This document shows, piece by piece, positions 1-7,771 of a stretch of 31,209 nucleotides of DNA. A program made the position numbers and the translations under genes. Positions within the stretch are counted from its first letter, which is position 1; each line of letters starts with the position of its first letter. The notes under the pieces are model-generated. The model searched no databases. It was not told where the DNA came from and saw only the letters and a program-made list of their open reading frames with translations. The DNA lies in assembly GCA_021790695.1 (NCBI GenBank), contig JAJYGJ010000034.1:1-31209 (forward strand). Reading direction: 5' to 3'. This DNA comes from Nitrospirota bacterium (GTDB lineage: Bacteria > Nitrospirota > Thermodesulfovibrionia > Thermodesulfovibrionales > JdFR-88).

Positions 1-1
1 G

Positions 2-2383
2 GCCATGAAGGAGGCGGCGCAGCTGACCGACGAATTCATAAGCGTCGAACATCTCCTTTACGCCATAGCCGCCGAGGGCGGGCCGGGCGCCCAGGCCCTG
101 GCCAGGCAGAATGCCACCCCGGATGCCATACTCGACGCCATGCGCGGGATAAGGGGCGCGCAGAAGGTGACCGACCAGAACCCGGAGGAAAAATACCAGG
201 CCCTCGCCCGCTACAGCCGGGACCTGACGGAACTGGCCGCCAAAGGCAAGCTGGACCCCGTCATCGGCAGGGACGAAGAGATAAGACGTCTCATACAGGT
301 CCTTTCAAGGAGAACGAAAAACAACCCCGTCCTCATAGGCGACCCCGGCGTGGGCAAGACCGCCATAGTGGACGGCCTGGCGCAGCGCGTGGTGCAGGGC
401 GACGTGCCGGAGACCCTGAGGAACAAAAAGGTCGTGGCCCTGGACATGGGCGCGCTTATCGCGGGCGCCAAGTACCGGGGAGAATTCGAGGAGCGGTTAA
501 AGGCCGTGCTCAAGGAAATAGAGAAGGCGGAGGGCAGGGTGGTCCTCTTCATAGACGAGATGCACACCATTGTGGGGGCCGGCGCCGCGGAGGGCGCATT
601 GGACGCTTCCAACATGCTCAAGCCGGCCCTGGCCAGGGGAGACCTGCGATGCATCGGGGCCACCACCGTAAACGAATACCGCAAGCACATAGAGAAAGAC
701 CCCGCCCTGGAGAGGCGCTTCCAGCCGATACTCGTCAAGGAACCCGCAGTCGAAGACACGGTCTCCATCCTCCGCGGCCTGAAGGAGCGCTATGAAGTGC
801 ACCACGGCGTGAAGATAAAGGACTCCGCCCTCGTGGCGGCCGCCGCCCTTTCCGACCGCTACATCACGGACAGGTTCCTGCCGGACAAGGCGATAGACCT
901 GATTGATGAGGCCGCCTCGAAGCTGCGGATGGAGATTGACAGCATGCCCGTGGAGCTTGACGAGACGGAGAGGAAGATCAGACAGCTCGAAATCGAAAAA
1001 CAGGGTATGCTCAAGGACGGCTCGCGGGAGGCGAAGGTCCGGCTGGAGGGCATCGGCCGGGAGATCGCGGAGCTTGCCGAACAGAGAAGCAGGCTCCGCT
1101 CCCAGTGGATGAGCGAAAAGGAGATAATCGCGAGGCTAAGGCAGATAAAGGAGCAGATGGAGGACAAGCGGCTCGAGGCCGAACGCGCGGAGCGCGAGGG
1201 GGACCTGGGGAAGGCCGCGGAGCTTAAATACGGAGCGCTGCCTTCGCTCCAGAAACAACTGGATTCCGAGACAAGGAAACTCGCCAAGGCCCAGGTCAAG
1301 AGAAAGATGTTAAAGGAAGTGGTGGACGAGGAGGACGTGGCGCAGATCGTCTCCAAGTGGACCGGCATACCGGTCACGAGGATGCTTGAGACCGAGGTCC
1401 AGAAGCTCCTTAAAATGGAGGAGCGCCTGAGAATGAGGGTGGTCGGGCAGGAGGAGGCGATCGCCGCCGTCTCCAATTCCGTGAGAAGGGCGAGGGCCGG
1501 CGTGCAGGACCCCAACCGGCCGATCGGCTCCTTCATATTCCTGGGCCCGACGGGCGTGGGCAAGACCGAGCTTGCAAAGGCGCTTGCCGAATTCCTGTTC
1601 GACGACGAGGGCGCCATGGTGCGCATAGACATGTCCGAATACCAGGAGAGACACACCGTCTCCCGCCTGATAGGCGCGCCCCCCGGCTACGTGGGCTACG
1701 AGGAGGGCGGCCAGCTTACCGAGGCGGTGCGCCGGAAGCCCTATTCCGTCATTCTCTTTGACGAGATAGAAAAGGCCCACCCCGAGGTCTTCAACCTCCT
1801 CCTGCAGGTACTGGACGACGGCCGCCTGACGGACGGACACGGCCGCATGGTGGATTTCAGGAACGCGGTGATAATACTCACCTCGAACATCGGCAGCGCG
1901 CACATCCAGGAACTGCTCGAGGGGCGAAAGAGGAGGCCGCGAGTCTACTGGGGCCCGCCCGGCGAAAATGAAGAAGAACTGAAAAACAAGATAATGCAGG
2001 ACCTGAAAACGAACTTCAAGCCGGAGTTCTTAAACAGGATCGACGAGATAATCATCTTCAACCCCCTCACGTCCGGGCTCCTGGCGGAAATCGTGGAGAT
2101 ACAGACGAACAGGATGAAACGCTACCTGCTCGAAAAAGGCATCGACATCGCGCTTTCGGCGCGGGCGAAAGAGAGGCTGGCGGAACTGGGGTTCGATCCG
2201 GTCTACGGCGCGCGTCCCCTGAAGCGCGTCATACAGCGGGAGGTCTTAAACCCGCTCGCGATGAAGCTGCTGGAAGGGGCCTTCCAGGAAGGCGACGTCG
2301 TGGAAGTGGACGTGGACAAGACGGGCAAGATAGAGCTTCGCCGGGCGGCGGAAAAAGCCGCTGCCGCGCAGGCCGCAAGCTAG
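2..2383 (+). CDS. clpB: ATP-dependent disaggregase ClpB, 5' end cut by window edge
   Basis: Hexameric AAA+ chaperone of the cytoplasm that threads aggregated proteins through its pore, working with DnaK. The 792 visible residues hold the second half of the N-terminal Clp repeat domain, a first AAA+ module (Walker A GDPGVGKT near residue 112, Walker B LFIDEMH), the long coiled-coil middle domain rich in charged residues (about 330-450), and a second AAA+ module (GPTGVGKT near residue 514, LFDEIEKAH). The middle domain separates ClpB from ClpA and ClpC. Family members are about 860 residues, so roughly 75 N-terminal residues lie left of the window; base 2 is in frame and the ATG at base 5 is internal. 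A strong hairpin terminator follows the stop. No CIRCE or sigma-32 site is visible because the promoter lies outside the window. Confidence 0.97.
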   Translation, partial: AMKEAAQLTDEFISVEHLLYAIAAEGGPGAQALARQNATPDAILDAMRGIRGAQKVTDQNPEEKYQALARYSRDLTELAAKGKLDPVIGRDEEIRRLIQVLSRRTKNNPVLIGDPGVGKTAIVDGLAQRVVQGDVPETLRNKKVVALDMGALIAGAKYRGEFEERLKAVLKEIEKAEGRVVLFIDEMHTIVGAGAAEGALDASNMLKPALARGDLRCIGATTVNEYRKHIEKDPALERRFQPILVKEPAVEDTVSILRGLKERYEVHHGVKIKDSALVAAAALSDRYITDRFLPDKAIDLIDEAASKLRMEIDSMPVELDETERKIRQLEIEKQGMLKDGSREAKVRLEGIGREIAELAEQRSRLRSQWMSEKEIIARLRQIKEQMEDKRLEAERAEREGDLGKAAELKYGALPSLQKQLDSETRKLAKAQVKRKMLKEVVDEEDVAQIVSKWTGIPVTRMLETEVQKLLKMEERLRMRVVGQEEAIAAVSNSVRRARAGVQDPNRPIGSFIFLGPTGVGKTELAKALAEFLFDDEGAMVRIDMSEYQERHTVSRLIGAPPGYVGYEEGGQLTEAVRRKPYSVILFDEIEKAHPEVFNLLLQVLDDGRLTDGHGRMVDFRNAVIILTSNIGSAHIQELLEGRKRRPRVYWGPPGENEEELKNKIMQDLKTNFKPEFLNRIDEIIIFNPLTSGLLAEIVEIQTNRMKRYLLEKGIDIALSARAKERLAELGFDPVYGARPLKRVIQREVLNPLAMKLLEGAFQEGDVVEVDVDKTGKIELRRAAEKAAAAQAAS

Positions 2384-2396
2384 GCAGATACAGGAC

Positions 2397-2426
2397 AAAA
2401 GCCCCTCCGGAGGGAGGGGCTTTTTT
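2397..2426. terminator. Rho-independent terminator after clpB, likely bidirectional
   Basis: Perfect 8-bp stem GCCCCTCC/GGAGGGGC (2401-2408 with 2413-2420) with a 4-base loop. It is preceded by AAAA and followed by six T. The A and T flanks allow it to end both clpB and the convergent outer-membrane protein gene whose stop is at 2440. Confidence 0.9.
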
Positions 2427-2439
2427 GGGAGACCGGCCT

Positions 2440-3342
2440 CTAGAAATTGACCCCCACCCCTATCCTGGCCCCATAGATATTGGTCGTGCTGTCAGGCTCG
2501 TAGTAGGGGCTGCCCGCCACCGTGACACCATTTTTGGTCACGTTCACCAGGTCGCTGGCCCCGATCGCCCAGTGCTGATAATAAGGGGTCAGAAAGACAA
2601 AGACCCTGTCCGCATTCACATACCTTTCATAGATATCATAAGTAATGGGCAGTTGCACAACGACCGCCGGGTTTGATCTCAGCTTGAAGTTGGTCTCGTC
2701 CCAGTTTCCCGCCTCGTTTGTTGTCATTCTCATGTTAAACGGTATATCGACCGCGACGTCAGCGCCCGCCGTCCATCTTTCGATCCTACAGACGTAATTA
2801 AGGCCTATGGCGGCGAAATACCAGGAATATTTTTCGATATAATCCGGTGAGACGTCCTCTCCCCTCCACCAGACCCTGCGGCCGATCCCCACGTAAGGCG
2901 CAAGGGTGCCGGCCTCGACGTTAAGGAGCTTGAATCCGAGGTCTCCTTCATAGAGATCGAACCGTTCAGGGGTGGAAAACTTGGCGGGCGTGCACAATCC
3001 GCCGTCGCCGCAGACTGCGCCGTCGTATGTCGCGCCATGCGACCAGGAATAATCCGCGGTGAGCCTGGTCCATAAAATCCCGCTTTCGAACCTGGCCTCA
3101 ATGTCGAGCCCGTTCAGGTAGCCGTAATCCCGGTCCAGGATATCGCCGGCCGTATCCTTTTCCTCGTAATAGAGATAACTGCCGTCATAGGCCCCCATTA
3201 TGGTAAAACCCCGGCCGCCCGCCCCCGGGTCCGCCACCGGATTCCCGGGGCCCGGTGAGAACGCATATGCCAAACCCCCGCCCCTTAAAAACAGGATAAA
3301 AAACAGGGCCGCCGCAACTGCCATTACCCGCATTACTCTCAT
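2440..3342 (-). CDS. Predicted outer-membrane beta-barrel protein
   Basis: Exported protein of 300 residues. The chosen ATG at 3342 follows a GGGGGAG ribosome site. It gives a short basic start (MRVMRVM), a hydrophobic helix and a likely cleavage after AYA, as in a signal peptide; an in-frame start 13 codons earlier has no such context. The mature part has alternating aromatic/polar strands, many Tyr, Trp and Gly, and ends in VGVNF, the C-terminal phenylalanine pattern recognised by the BAM machinery. I infer a barrel of about 10-14 strands in the outer membrane, perhaps a transporter or surface protein. No specific family is recognised. It is convergent with clpB and shares its terminator. 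Confidence 0.7.
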   Translation of the reverse strand: MRVMRVMAVAAALFFILFLRGGGLAYAFSPGPGNPVADPGAGGRGFTIMGAYDGSYLYYEEKDTAGDILDRDYGYLNGLDIEARFESGILWTRLTADYSWSHGATYDGAVCGDGGLCTPAKFSTPERFDLYEGDLGFKLLNVEAGTLAPYVGIGRRVWWRGEDVSPDYIEKYSWYFAAIGLNYVCRIERWTAGADVAVDIPFNMRMTTNEAGNWDETNFKLRSNPAVVVQLPITYDIYERYVNADRVFVFLTPYYQHWAIGASDLVNVTKNGVTVAGSPYYEPDSTTNIYGARIGVGVNF

Positions 3343-3627
3343 CAGGATTTCTCCCCCTGTACGTTTTCCCGGCTCCAACAATTTCGCAAGGGTTTTTCAC
3401 TCCCTGTCGGTCTTCCGGGTATTCGAAAATATTCCCCGCCGTTTAAGGCCGCGGAGGTGCGCCCGCCGTCCATTTGAGCTTAAGCGACAGCCTCTAAAAT
3501 CTTAAGCAACGACTCTTGAATTGTCAAAGCATTTCGGTTAAGCTTCATGTGTGGTATAGCGTGTGTGCGGACATCAGGCCGGCGGGGAAACACTCGTATC
3601 AACCGCAGTCCTCAAAAGGAGGGTTTT

Positions 3628-3888
3628 ATGAAGATCGACGTAAATGAATACCGCCAAAAGTACCTGAAGCAAGTGGAGGAGCGAATCATGGCGAAAAAAG
3701 ACACAATCCCCAACTTCACCACGCAGGGCCTTCATGCGGCCATCATGACGGAATTGAACCAGGCCGACGATGAGACGTGGCTTGTCGAGGTCCCGGACGA
3801 CAAGGAAAAGGCCCTGAAACAAGCCGAAGACCGCATCCTGCACTCGATGGAAGAAAACATCGACCTGGGAGTGGGAAACACCTGGTAG
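3628..3888 (+). CDS. Small hypothetical protein (86 aa)
   Basis: Start taken at 3628 because AAAGGAGGG lies 6-7 bases upstream of this ATG; a longer frame from 3547 has no ribosome site. The product is soluble, charged and predicted helical, with a Lys/Glu-rich first 25 residues and a stretch ETWLVEVPDDKEKAL in the middle, ending in GNTW. There is no signal peptide, membrane segment or cysteine. I do not recognise the family. It is a single-gene unit convergent with the rplS end. Confidence 0.6.
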   Translation: MKIDVNEYRQKYLKQVEERIMAKKDTIPNFTTQGLHAAIMTELNQADDETWLVEVPDDKEKALKQAEDRILHSMEENIDLGVGNTW

Positions 3889-3952
3889 GAAGACCGGTCT
3901 TTTAAACAAACATTTTTCATCATCCGGACTGATCGAAAGGGCATCAGACTGG

Positions 3953-4006
3953 AAAAAGGGCCGGGTGATGGCGGCCAGCCGCCAGCGGCCATCCGCCATC
4001 GCCCGG
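3953..4006 (-). terminator. Probable terminator of the trmD-rplS unit
   Basis: Long inverted repeat: 3961-3974 (CCGGGTGATGGCGG) pairs with 3993-4006 with one mismatch, a 14-bp stem around an 18-base loop. Read on the minus strand it follows rplS and is followed by GGCCCTTTTT, a modest U tract. Confidence 0.6.
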
Positions 4007-4008
4007 TC

Positions 4009-4044
4009 GTGTCATCAAAAAACCACGTGTCATCAAAAAACCAC
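4009..4044. repeat. Perfect 18-bp tandem duplication between rplS and its terminator
   Basis: The unit GTGTCATCAAAAAACCAC occurs twice head to tail (4009-4026 and 4027-4044), one base before the rplS stop codon complement. It contains an A6 run and looks like a slipped-strand duplication. Confidence 0.85.
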
Positions 4045-4045
4045 A

Positions 4046-4396
4046 TTATTTTCTCACCAGCTTATTTTCCTTCAGTTTGGCCGCTTTGCCTTTTTTCTCC
4101 CTGATGAAATAGAGCTTTGCCCGCCTGACATCCCCCTGCCTGACCACCTTGATCTCCTGGATGAAATTGGAATGCAGCGGGAATATCCTTTCCACTCCGA
4201 CCCCGAAGGATATCTTCCTTACCATGAAGGTCTCTCTGATGCTTCCGCCCTTCCTGGCTATGACGATGCCCTCGAAAGGCTGTATCCTCTCCTTGTCCCC
4301 CTCTATGACCTTCATGTAGACGCGGACGGTATCGCCGACGTTAAAAGGGGGGACTTCCCGCTTATACCCCTCTTCCACGCTATTTACCGGGTTCAT
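4046..4396 (-). CDS. rplS: 50S ribosomal protein L19
   Basis: Structural protein of the large subunit at the 30S-50S interface. The 116 residues match L19 throughout: GDTVRVYMKVIEGDKERIQPFEG, RKGGSIRETFMVRKIS, GVGVERIFPLHSN and VRRAKLYFIR, with a lysine-rich C terminus. The ATG at 4396 follows AAAGGAGGAAGATT, an excellent ribosome site lying inside the end of trmD. The two reading frames overlap by 17 bases, implying coupled translation. It is the last gene of the unit; an 18-bp duplication and a hairpin follow. Confidence 0.98.
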   Translation of the reverse strand: MNPVNSVEEGYKREVPPFNVGDTVRVYMKVIEGDKERIQPFEGIVIARKGGSIRETFMVRKISFGVGVERIFPLHSNFIQEIKVVRQGDVRRAKLYFIREKKGKAAKLKENKLVRK

Positions 4397-5138
4397 AATC
4401 TTCCTCCTTTATCTTGCCAATAAGTTCCTGGTCTTTCGGGGTAAGCCCCGCCATCCGGAGAAGTTCCGGTCTCTTCCTGAGGGTGCGCCTCAGGGCCTCC
4501 TTTCTGCGCCACAGGGCGATCTGCCCGTGATTGCCAGACAGCAGGACCTCCGGCACTCTCATCCCGTTCCATTCGGGCGGCCTCGTGTAATGGGGATAGT
4601 CAAGGATACCCCAGGAAAAAGACTCCTCCTTAAGCGAGTCTTCATCTCCAAGCGCCCCCGGCAGAAGCCTCACGACGGCGTCTATTATAACCAAAGCCGG
4701 CAGCTCTCCGCCAGTCAGGACATAATCCCCCGTCGATATCTCCTCGTCCACCAGGCTTGCCCTGACCCTCTCATCAATCCCTTCATACCTGCCGCAGATG
4801 AACAAAAGCCGCCTTTTTCCCTTTTCACCCGAAAGTTCATCGGCCATCCGCTGCGTAAAGGGTTTGCCCTGCGGGCTAAGAAGTATGGTCAGCGTGGGCA
4901 GCCCGTCTCTTTTTGCATATTTTACGGCCTCATACACGGGCTCGGGCTTTATCACCATCCCCGGTCCCCCGCCGTATGGATAATCGTCCACGATCCTGTG
5001 CCGGCCCGCGGCGAAATCCCTCAAATGAAGCACCTCGAAGCCGACCAGCGATTTCTCCGCCGCCCGCCTCATGATGCCCGCCCCCATATACGCCTGGAAT
5101 ATCTCGGGGAAGAGGCTTATGACGGCCAGCCGCATCAT
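4380..5138 (-). CDS. trmD: tRNA (guanine-N1)-methyltransferase TrmD
   Basis: Methylates G37 next to the anticodon using S-adenosylmethionine and so prevents +1 frameshifting. The 252 residues carry the SPOUT trefoil-knot signature: YPYGGGPGMV, ICGRYEGIDERV, DYVLTGGELPALV and the EEDYEPGK end region. Two adjacent ATGs (5138 and 5135) are possible starts; homologues usually begin MR, which favours the second, and neither has a clear ribosome site. It overlaps rplS by 17 bases downstream. Upstream, rimM, the usual neighbour, is absent and a 241-bp spacer with a terminator separates it from khpA, so trmD-rplS probably has its own promoter. Confidence 0.98.
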   Translation of the reverse strand: MMRLAVISLFPEIFQAYMGAGIMRRAAEKSLVGFEVLHLRDFAAGRHRIVDDYPYGGGPGMVIKPEPVYEAVKYAKRDGLPTLTILLSPQGKPFTQRMADELSGEKGKRRLLFICGRYEGIDERVRASLVDEEISTGDYVLTGGELPALVIIDAVVRLLPGALGDEDSLKEESFSWGILDYPHYTRPPEWNGMRVPEVLLSGNHGQIALWRRKEALRRTLRKRPELLRMAGLTPKDQELIGKIKEEDYEPGK

Positions 5139-5144
5139 TTCAGG

Positions 5145-5175
5145 GCAACCAGTTGCAAGTCAGCCAACTGATTGC
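5145..5175. repeat. Inverted repeat directly upstream of trmD
   Basis: GCAACCAGTTG (5145-5155) and CAACTGATTGC (5165-5175) are inverted with one mismatch and a 9-base spacer, ending 7 bases before the trmD start. It could be an operator or a 5' leader hairpin acting on trmD-rplS. A third related piece (AAGCAACCTGTTC) follows near 5191. Confidence 0.5.
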
Positions 5176-5301
5176 AAACGATCCGGTTTCAAGCAACCTG
5201 TTCAGGGGAAGATAATTGTCCGGAAAGATGATCATTGCCGCGGTCCTTTGCCTGCAGCCTGCCCGGTCTCCGAAGGCGGGATGACCGGCAGCCTGACGAA
5301 T

Positions 5302-5330
5302 AAAAAAGGGGGCCTCAAGCCTTTGCCCCC
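5302..5330 (-). terminator. Terminator after khpA
   Basis: On the minus strand GGGGGC (5330-5325) pairs with GCCCCC (5313-5308) across an 11-base loop and is followed by six T (5307-5302). It ends the rpsP-khpA transcript before trmD. Confidence 0.75.
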
Positions 5331-5379
5331 AAAACCGTTTTCTCTTTTTTGTCCCTTCAGGAATTCCTGAGAAAAAAGC

Positions 5380-5610
5380 CTACTCGAGGATTTCGAGAAC
5401 GCAACGCTTGCCCATCTTGGTCCCCGCGGCGCTCAGTATCGTCCTCATGGCCCGCGCCGTCTTGCCCTGTTTGCCTATTACCTTGCCCAGGTCGGCCACA
5501 TCCACTCTCAACTCGAAAACCGTGGTCTTTTCCCCCTGGACTTCGGTGACGGCAACACTGTCCGGCTTGTCCACCAAGGCCTTCGCCATCGTCTCAATCA
5601 GGCTTTTCAT
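5380..5610 (-). CDS. khpA: KH-domain RNA-binding protein KhpA
   Basis: Small single-KH protein, usually a partner of KhpB/Jag in binding RNA and ribosomes. The ATG at 5610 gives 76 residues beginning MKSLIETMAKALVDKP, the usual family start; a frame opened by TTG at 5625 adds five residues and is less likely. The GxxG loop is VIGKQGK, followed by ARAMRTIL, typical of the family. It lies 24 bases after rpsP and is followed by a terminator instead of rimM. Confidence 0.92.
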   Translation of the reverse strand: MKSLIETMAKALVDKPDSVAVTEVQGEKTTVFELRVDVADLGKVIGKQGKTARAMRTILSAAGTKMGKRCVLEILE

Positions 5611-5634
5611 CTTTCCCACCCCCAAGGAAGATTA

Positions 5635-5880
5635 TCAGGCCGAAAGCACGCCCGCCTTGACTAACAATTTTCTGACGGTGTCTGTAGGTTGCGCCCCCTG
5701 TTTGATCCACTTCGCGGCTTTTTCCCCGTCGACCTTGAATTCGAAGGGGTTTTTTTTCGGATCGTAAGTGCCAAGTATCTCCACGAAAGGACCATCGCGG
5801 CGCGCCCTTGAATCGGCCACAACCACCCTGTAAAAGGGGCTCTTGTGGGCGCCAGTCCTCATAAGCCTTATCTTTACCAA
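5635..5880 (-). CDS. rpsP: 30S ribosomal protein S16 (TTG start)
   Basis: Assembly and stability protein of the small subunit, 81 residues, conserved throughout: VKIRLMRTGAHKSPFYRVVVADSR, the PFVEILGTYDP segment and GAQPTDTVRKLL. The codon aligning with the normal initiator Met is TTG at 5880, with GGAGG seven bases upstream; no ATG is available before residue 7, which would remove the conserved VKIRL strand. It is the first gene of rpsP-khpA, behind a good sigma-70-type promoter. Confidence 0.97.
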   Translation of the reverse strand: MVKIRLMRTGAHKSPFYRVVVADSRARRDGPFVEILGTYDPKKNPFEFKVDGEKAAKWIKQGAQPTDTVRKLLVKAGVLSA

Positions 5881-5932
5881 GCTGAAACCTCCGCATTAAG
5901 AATCTTCCGCACCAAGAATCTAAAGCATAGTA

Positions 5933-5961
5933 ATATTAAAACATTTTTCCGCCAATGTAAA
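5933..5961 (-). promoter_or_regulatory. Sigma-70-type promoter of rpsP-khpA
   Basis: On the minus strand TTTACA (5961-5956), a 17-base spacer and TAATAT (5938-5933). The start site would fall near 5926, leaving a leader of about 45 bases to the TTG start of rpsP. Confidence 0.6.
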
Positions 5962-5994
5962 GACGATTTTTTTATTAAATCCGGGCGATTGCAA

Positions 5995-6022
5995 TTGACA
6001 TAAAAAAACCCTGCGGTAGCAT
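5995..6022 (+). promoter_or_regulatory. Sigma-70-type promoter of the DJ-1/PfpI gene
   Basis: Consensus -35 TTGACA (5995-6000), a 16-base spacer and TAGCAT (6017-6022). The start site would be near 6029, about 39 bases before the ATG at 6068. Confidence 0.6.
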
Positions 6023-6067
6023 GTAATTGAGAGCATTTCCGGTCCATCGCGAATAAGGAGGCGCAAG

Positions 6068-6577
6068 ATGAAGATTTTGATATTGAGCGCGGACGGCTTC
6101 GAGGACCTCGAACTCTTCGTGCCGTACTACCGCTTCATGGAAGAAGGCTTCGACGTCAGCATCGCATCCGGGAAAAAAGAGAAGATAAAAGGCAGGCACG
6201 GTTACGAGATAGCGGCCACGATGACGTTCGACGAGGTAAACCCCGAGGAATATGACATGCTGTTTCTGCCCGGCGGCAAGGCCCCGTCCAAGGTGAGAAA
6301 GGAAGAGGCCGCCCTCCGGATAGCACGCCACTTCATGGACAAGGGGAAGCCCGTCGCCACCATATGCCACGGGCCGCAGATACTCATAAGCGCCGGGGTA
6401 GTCAAGGACAGGCGAATGACGTGCTGGCACGAGGTATCAAAGGAACTGAGGGAGGCGGGGGCGGTTTACGAAGACCGGCAGGTCGTCGTGGACGGAAACC
6501 TGGTCACCTCACGCATGCCGGACGACCTGCCTTACTTCCTTCGAGAGGTGATGAAAAAGACCAGGGTGCCCGCATAA
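6068..6577 (+). CDS. DJ-1/PfpI family protein (class I glutamine amidotransferase fold)
   Basis: Cytoplasmic protein of 169 residues. It has the acidic residue of FEDLE near position 12 and the nucleophile elbow TICHGPQ with Cys at about 100 followed by His, the pattern of PfpI/YhbO/DJ-1 proteins linked to stress protection, deglycase or protease-like activity. The LPGGKAP strand and the C-terminal VTSRMPDDLPYFLRE segment are also typical. GGAGG lies eight bases upstream of the ATG. It is monocistronic, with its own promoter upstream and a shared terminator downstream. The exact substrate cannot be read from sequence. Confidence 0.9.
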   Translation: MKILILSADGFEDLELFVPYYRFMEEGFDVSIASGKKEKIKGRHGYEIAATMTFDEVNPEEYDMLFLPGGKAPSKVRKEEAALRIARHFMDKGKPVATICHGPQILISAGVVKDRRMTCWHEVSKELREAGAVYEDRQVVVDGNLVTSRMPDDLPYFLREVMKKTRVPA

Positions 6578-6610
6578 AAAATCAAAAACCCATCCGTCCC
6601 GATTCATTCC

Positions 6611-6642
6611 AAAAAAAGGGGGGGGATTGCCGCCCCCCTTTT
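6611..6642. terminator. Bidirectional terminator between convergent genes
   Basis: AAAAGGGGGG (6614-6623) pairs with CCCCCCTTTT (6633-6642) across a 9-base loop, with A and T runs on each side. It serves the DJ-1 gene and the membrane-protein gene; the last T residues form part of the latter's stop codon complement. Confidence 0.85.
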
Positions 6643-7594
6643 AAATCTTCCGGAGAAGGTTGATGTTCGGCAACGCGTCCCCTTGCCCTTTTGTCTGCGC
6701 CTTCGGGGCCACGGTGGCCTTCGGGGCCACGGTGGCCTTCGGGGCGGGAGCGGTTTTTTTAGCGGGCTCCTGCAAAAAAGCCTTCTTCAGGTCGGCATTC
6801 TTCAGGGTATAAACCACCGCGACCACGGCAACGATGGCGCCGGCCGCGGCCAGGACCGACCAGCCTTTCCTCTGCCGGTCGGAGGGCTGTCTTACCGCGC
6901 CTTTCATGGACGCCAGGTCCTCGTAGACATAATAGGTATATGCCATCAGGAACGGCATGAAAAGCAGCGACAGGAGCGGACCCGCACCCGGCACATAACC
7001 AAGCAGGTAGGCCGGCGCCCAGACGGCGAACAACCTTGAGAAAACCGGCCACCAAAGTCCCCTTACATATTCCCTGCTTGAAAGAAGCGCATTCATGCCG
7101 GTTTGCCCCTCTCTGGCCAGGATGAAAAAGGAAAAAGCGAACCAGACCATCAGGACAATCCCGGGGACTACGAAAAGCGCCAGTCCCGCAACCGTCAAGG
7201 CCATGAAAAGCAGATAGAGCCAGGTGAATTTCCATAACATATGCGCGGCCTTCTGAAAAAGCGGCTTGGCGGGCAGCCCGGGCTCGGAAATGGCATAAAT
7301 GAAGGCCGCCTGTCCCCAGAAAGAAACCAGGAGGGCCATAATCACTCCCGCCGTTATCCAGGCAATCACCAGCGGGTTCACGGGGTGCGGAAACGTCTTC
7401 CAGACCGAGTAGCAGAGGACCGATATCAGCATGACGGGGGTAATATAGAAGATATAGATCAGGCTGAAAACATGGAATCTCTTCCTGTACAGCCGCCAAC
7501 TCCTGCCGGCCAGCTCACCGATGCCGGAAATCCCCCGGGATTTCCGTATCGGACCGCTCTCCGGGGATGCCTTCCCCTCTGACTTTCCTTCCAT
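6641..7594 (-). CDS. Multi-pass membrane protein of unknown function
   Basis: The 317 residues begin with a cytoplasmic basic segment. About six hydrophobic helices follow between residues 40 and 225, then a soluble linker, one further helix near 245-265, and a Lys/Ala/Pro-rich tail. The membrane part resembles GPDPase_memb/DUF975-type domains (GRSWRLYRKRF, VPGIVLMVWF, SREYVRG), an inference from pattern only. The tail has two exact copies of PKATVA from an 18-bp DNA repeat. The ATG at 7594 follows AAAGG closely. The tail may cross the envelope or bind cell wall. No enzyme motif is visible. Confidence 0.65.
   Translation of the reverse strand: MEGKSEGKASPESGPIRKSRGISGIGELAGRSWRLYRKRFHVFSLIYIFYITPVMLISVLCYSVWKTFPHPVNPLVIAWITAGVIMALLVSFWGQAAFIYAISEPGLPAKPLFQKAAHMLWKFTWLYLLFMALTVAGLALFVVPGIVLMVWFAFSFFILAREGQTGMNALLSSREYVRGLWWPVFSRLFAVWAPAYLLGYVPGAGPLLSLLFMPFLMAYTYYVYEDLASMKGAVRQPSDRQRKGWSVLAAAGAIVAVVAVVYTLKNADLKKAFLQEPAKKTAPAPKATVAPKATVAPKAQTKGQGDALPNINLLRKI
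6702..6737. repeat. 18-bp tandem repeat coding PKATVA twice
   Basis: TTCGGGGCCACGGTGGCC repeats head to tail at 6702-6719 and 6720-6737, with a third partial copy starting at 6738. It lies in frame in the tail of the membrane protein, so copy-number change would alter tail length without a frameshift. Confidence 0.85.
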
Positions 7595-7727
7595 TGCCTT
7601 TCAGATTTCTTGACCGATTTCCGCTTTATTGAAGATAACTAATAATTTGCAGCCATGTCAAACGGGGGGTTCATGGGGGCTCAGCGTCAGATTTGCGGGG
7701 CAATGCCGGGCATCTGCCTGCCCTCTC

Positions 7728-7769
7728 GTCCGGTCTCGCGCCGGACCAGTCCGGTCCGGGCGTGCCCGG
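7728..7769. other. Cluster of overlapping GC-rich hairpins downstream of the dacA-like gene
   Basis: Three stems overlap. GTCCGG/CCGGAC is at 7728-7733 with 7741-7746. CCGGACC/GGTCCGG is at 7741-7747 with 7753-7759. CCGGG/CCCGG is at 7756-7760 with 7765-7769. The middle stem excludes the outer two. It lies just after the carboxypeptidase stop and has no U tract. It may be a transcript 3'-end structure. Confidence 0.5.
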
Positions 7770-7771
7770 GG

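Noticed and set aside
211..1903. Long minus-strand frames opposite clpB
   Set aside because: Shadows of the clpB codons in high-GC DNA; Ser/Arg-rich composition and no family resemblance.
3200..3505. Plus-strand frame opposite the outer-membrane protein start
   Set aside because: Antisense to the signal peptide and upstream region; no ribosome site and low-complexity composition.
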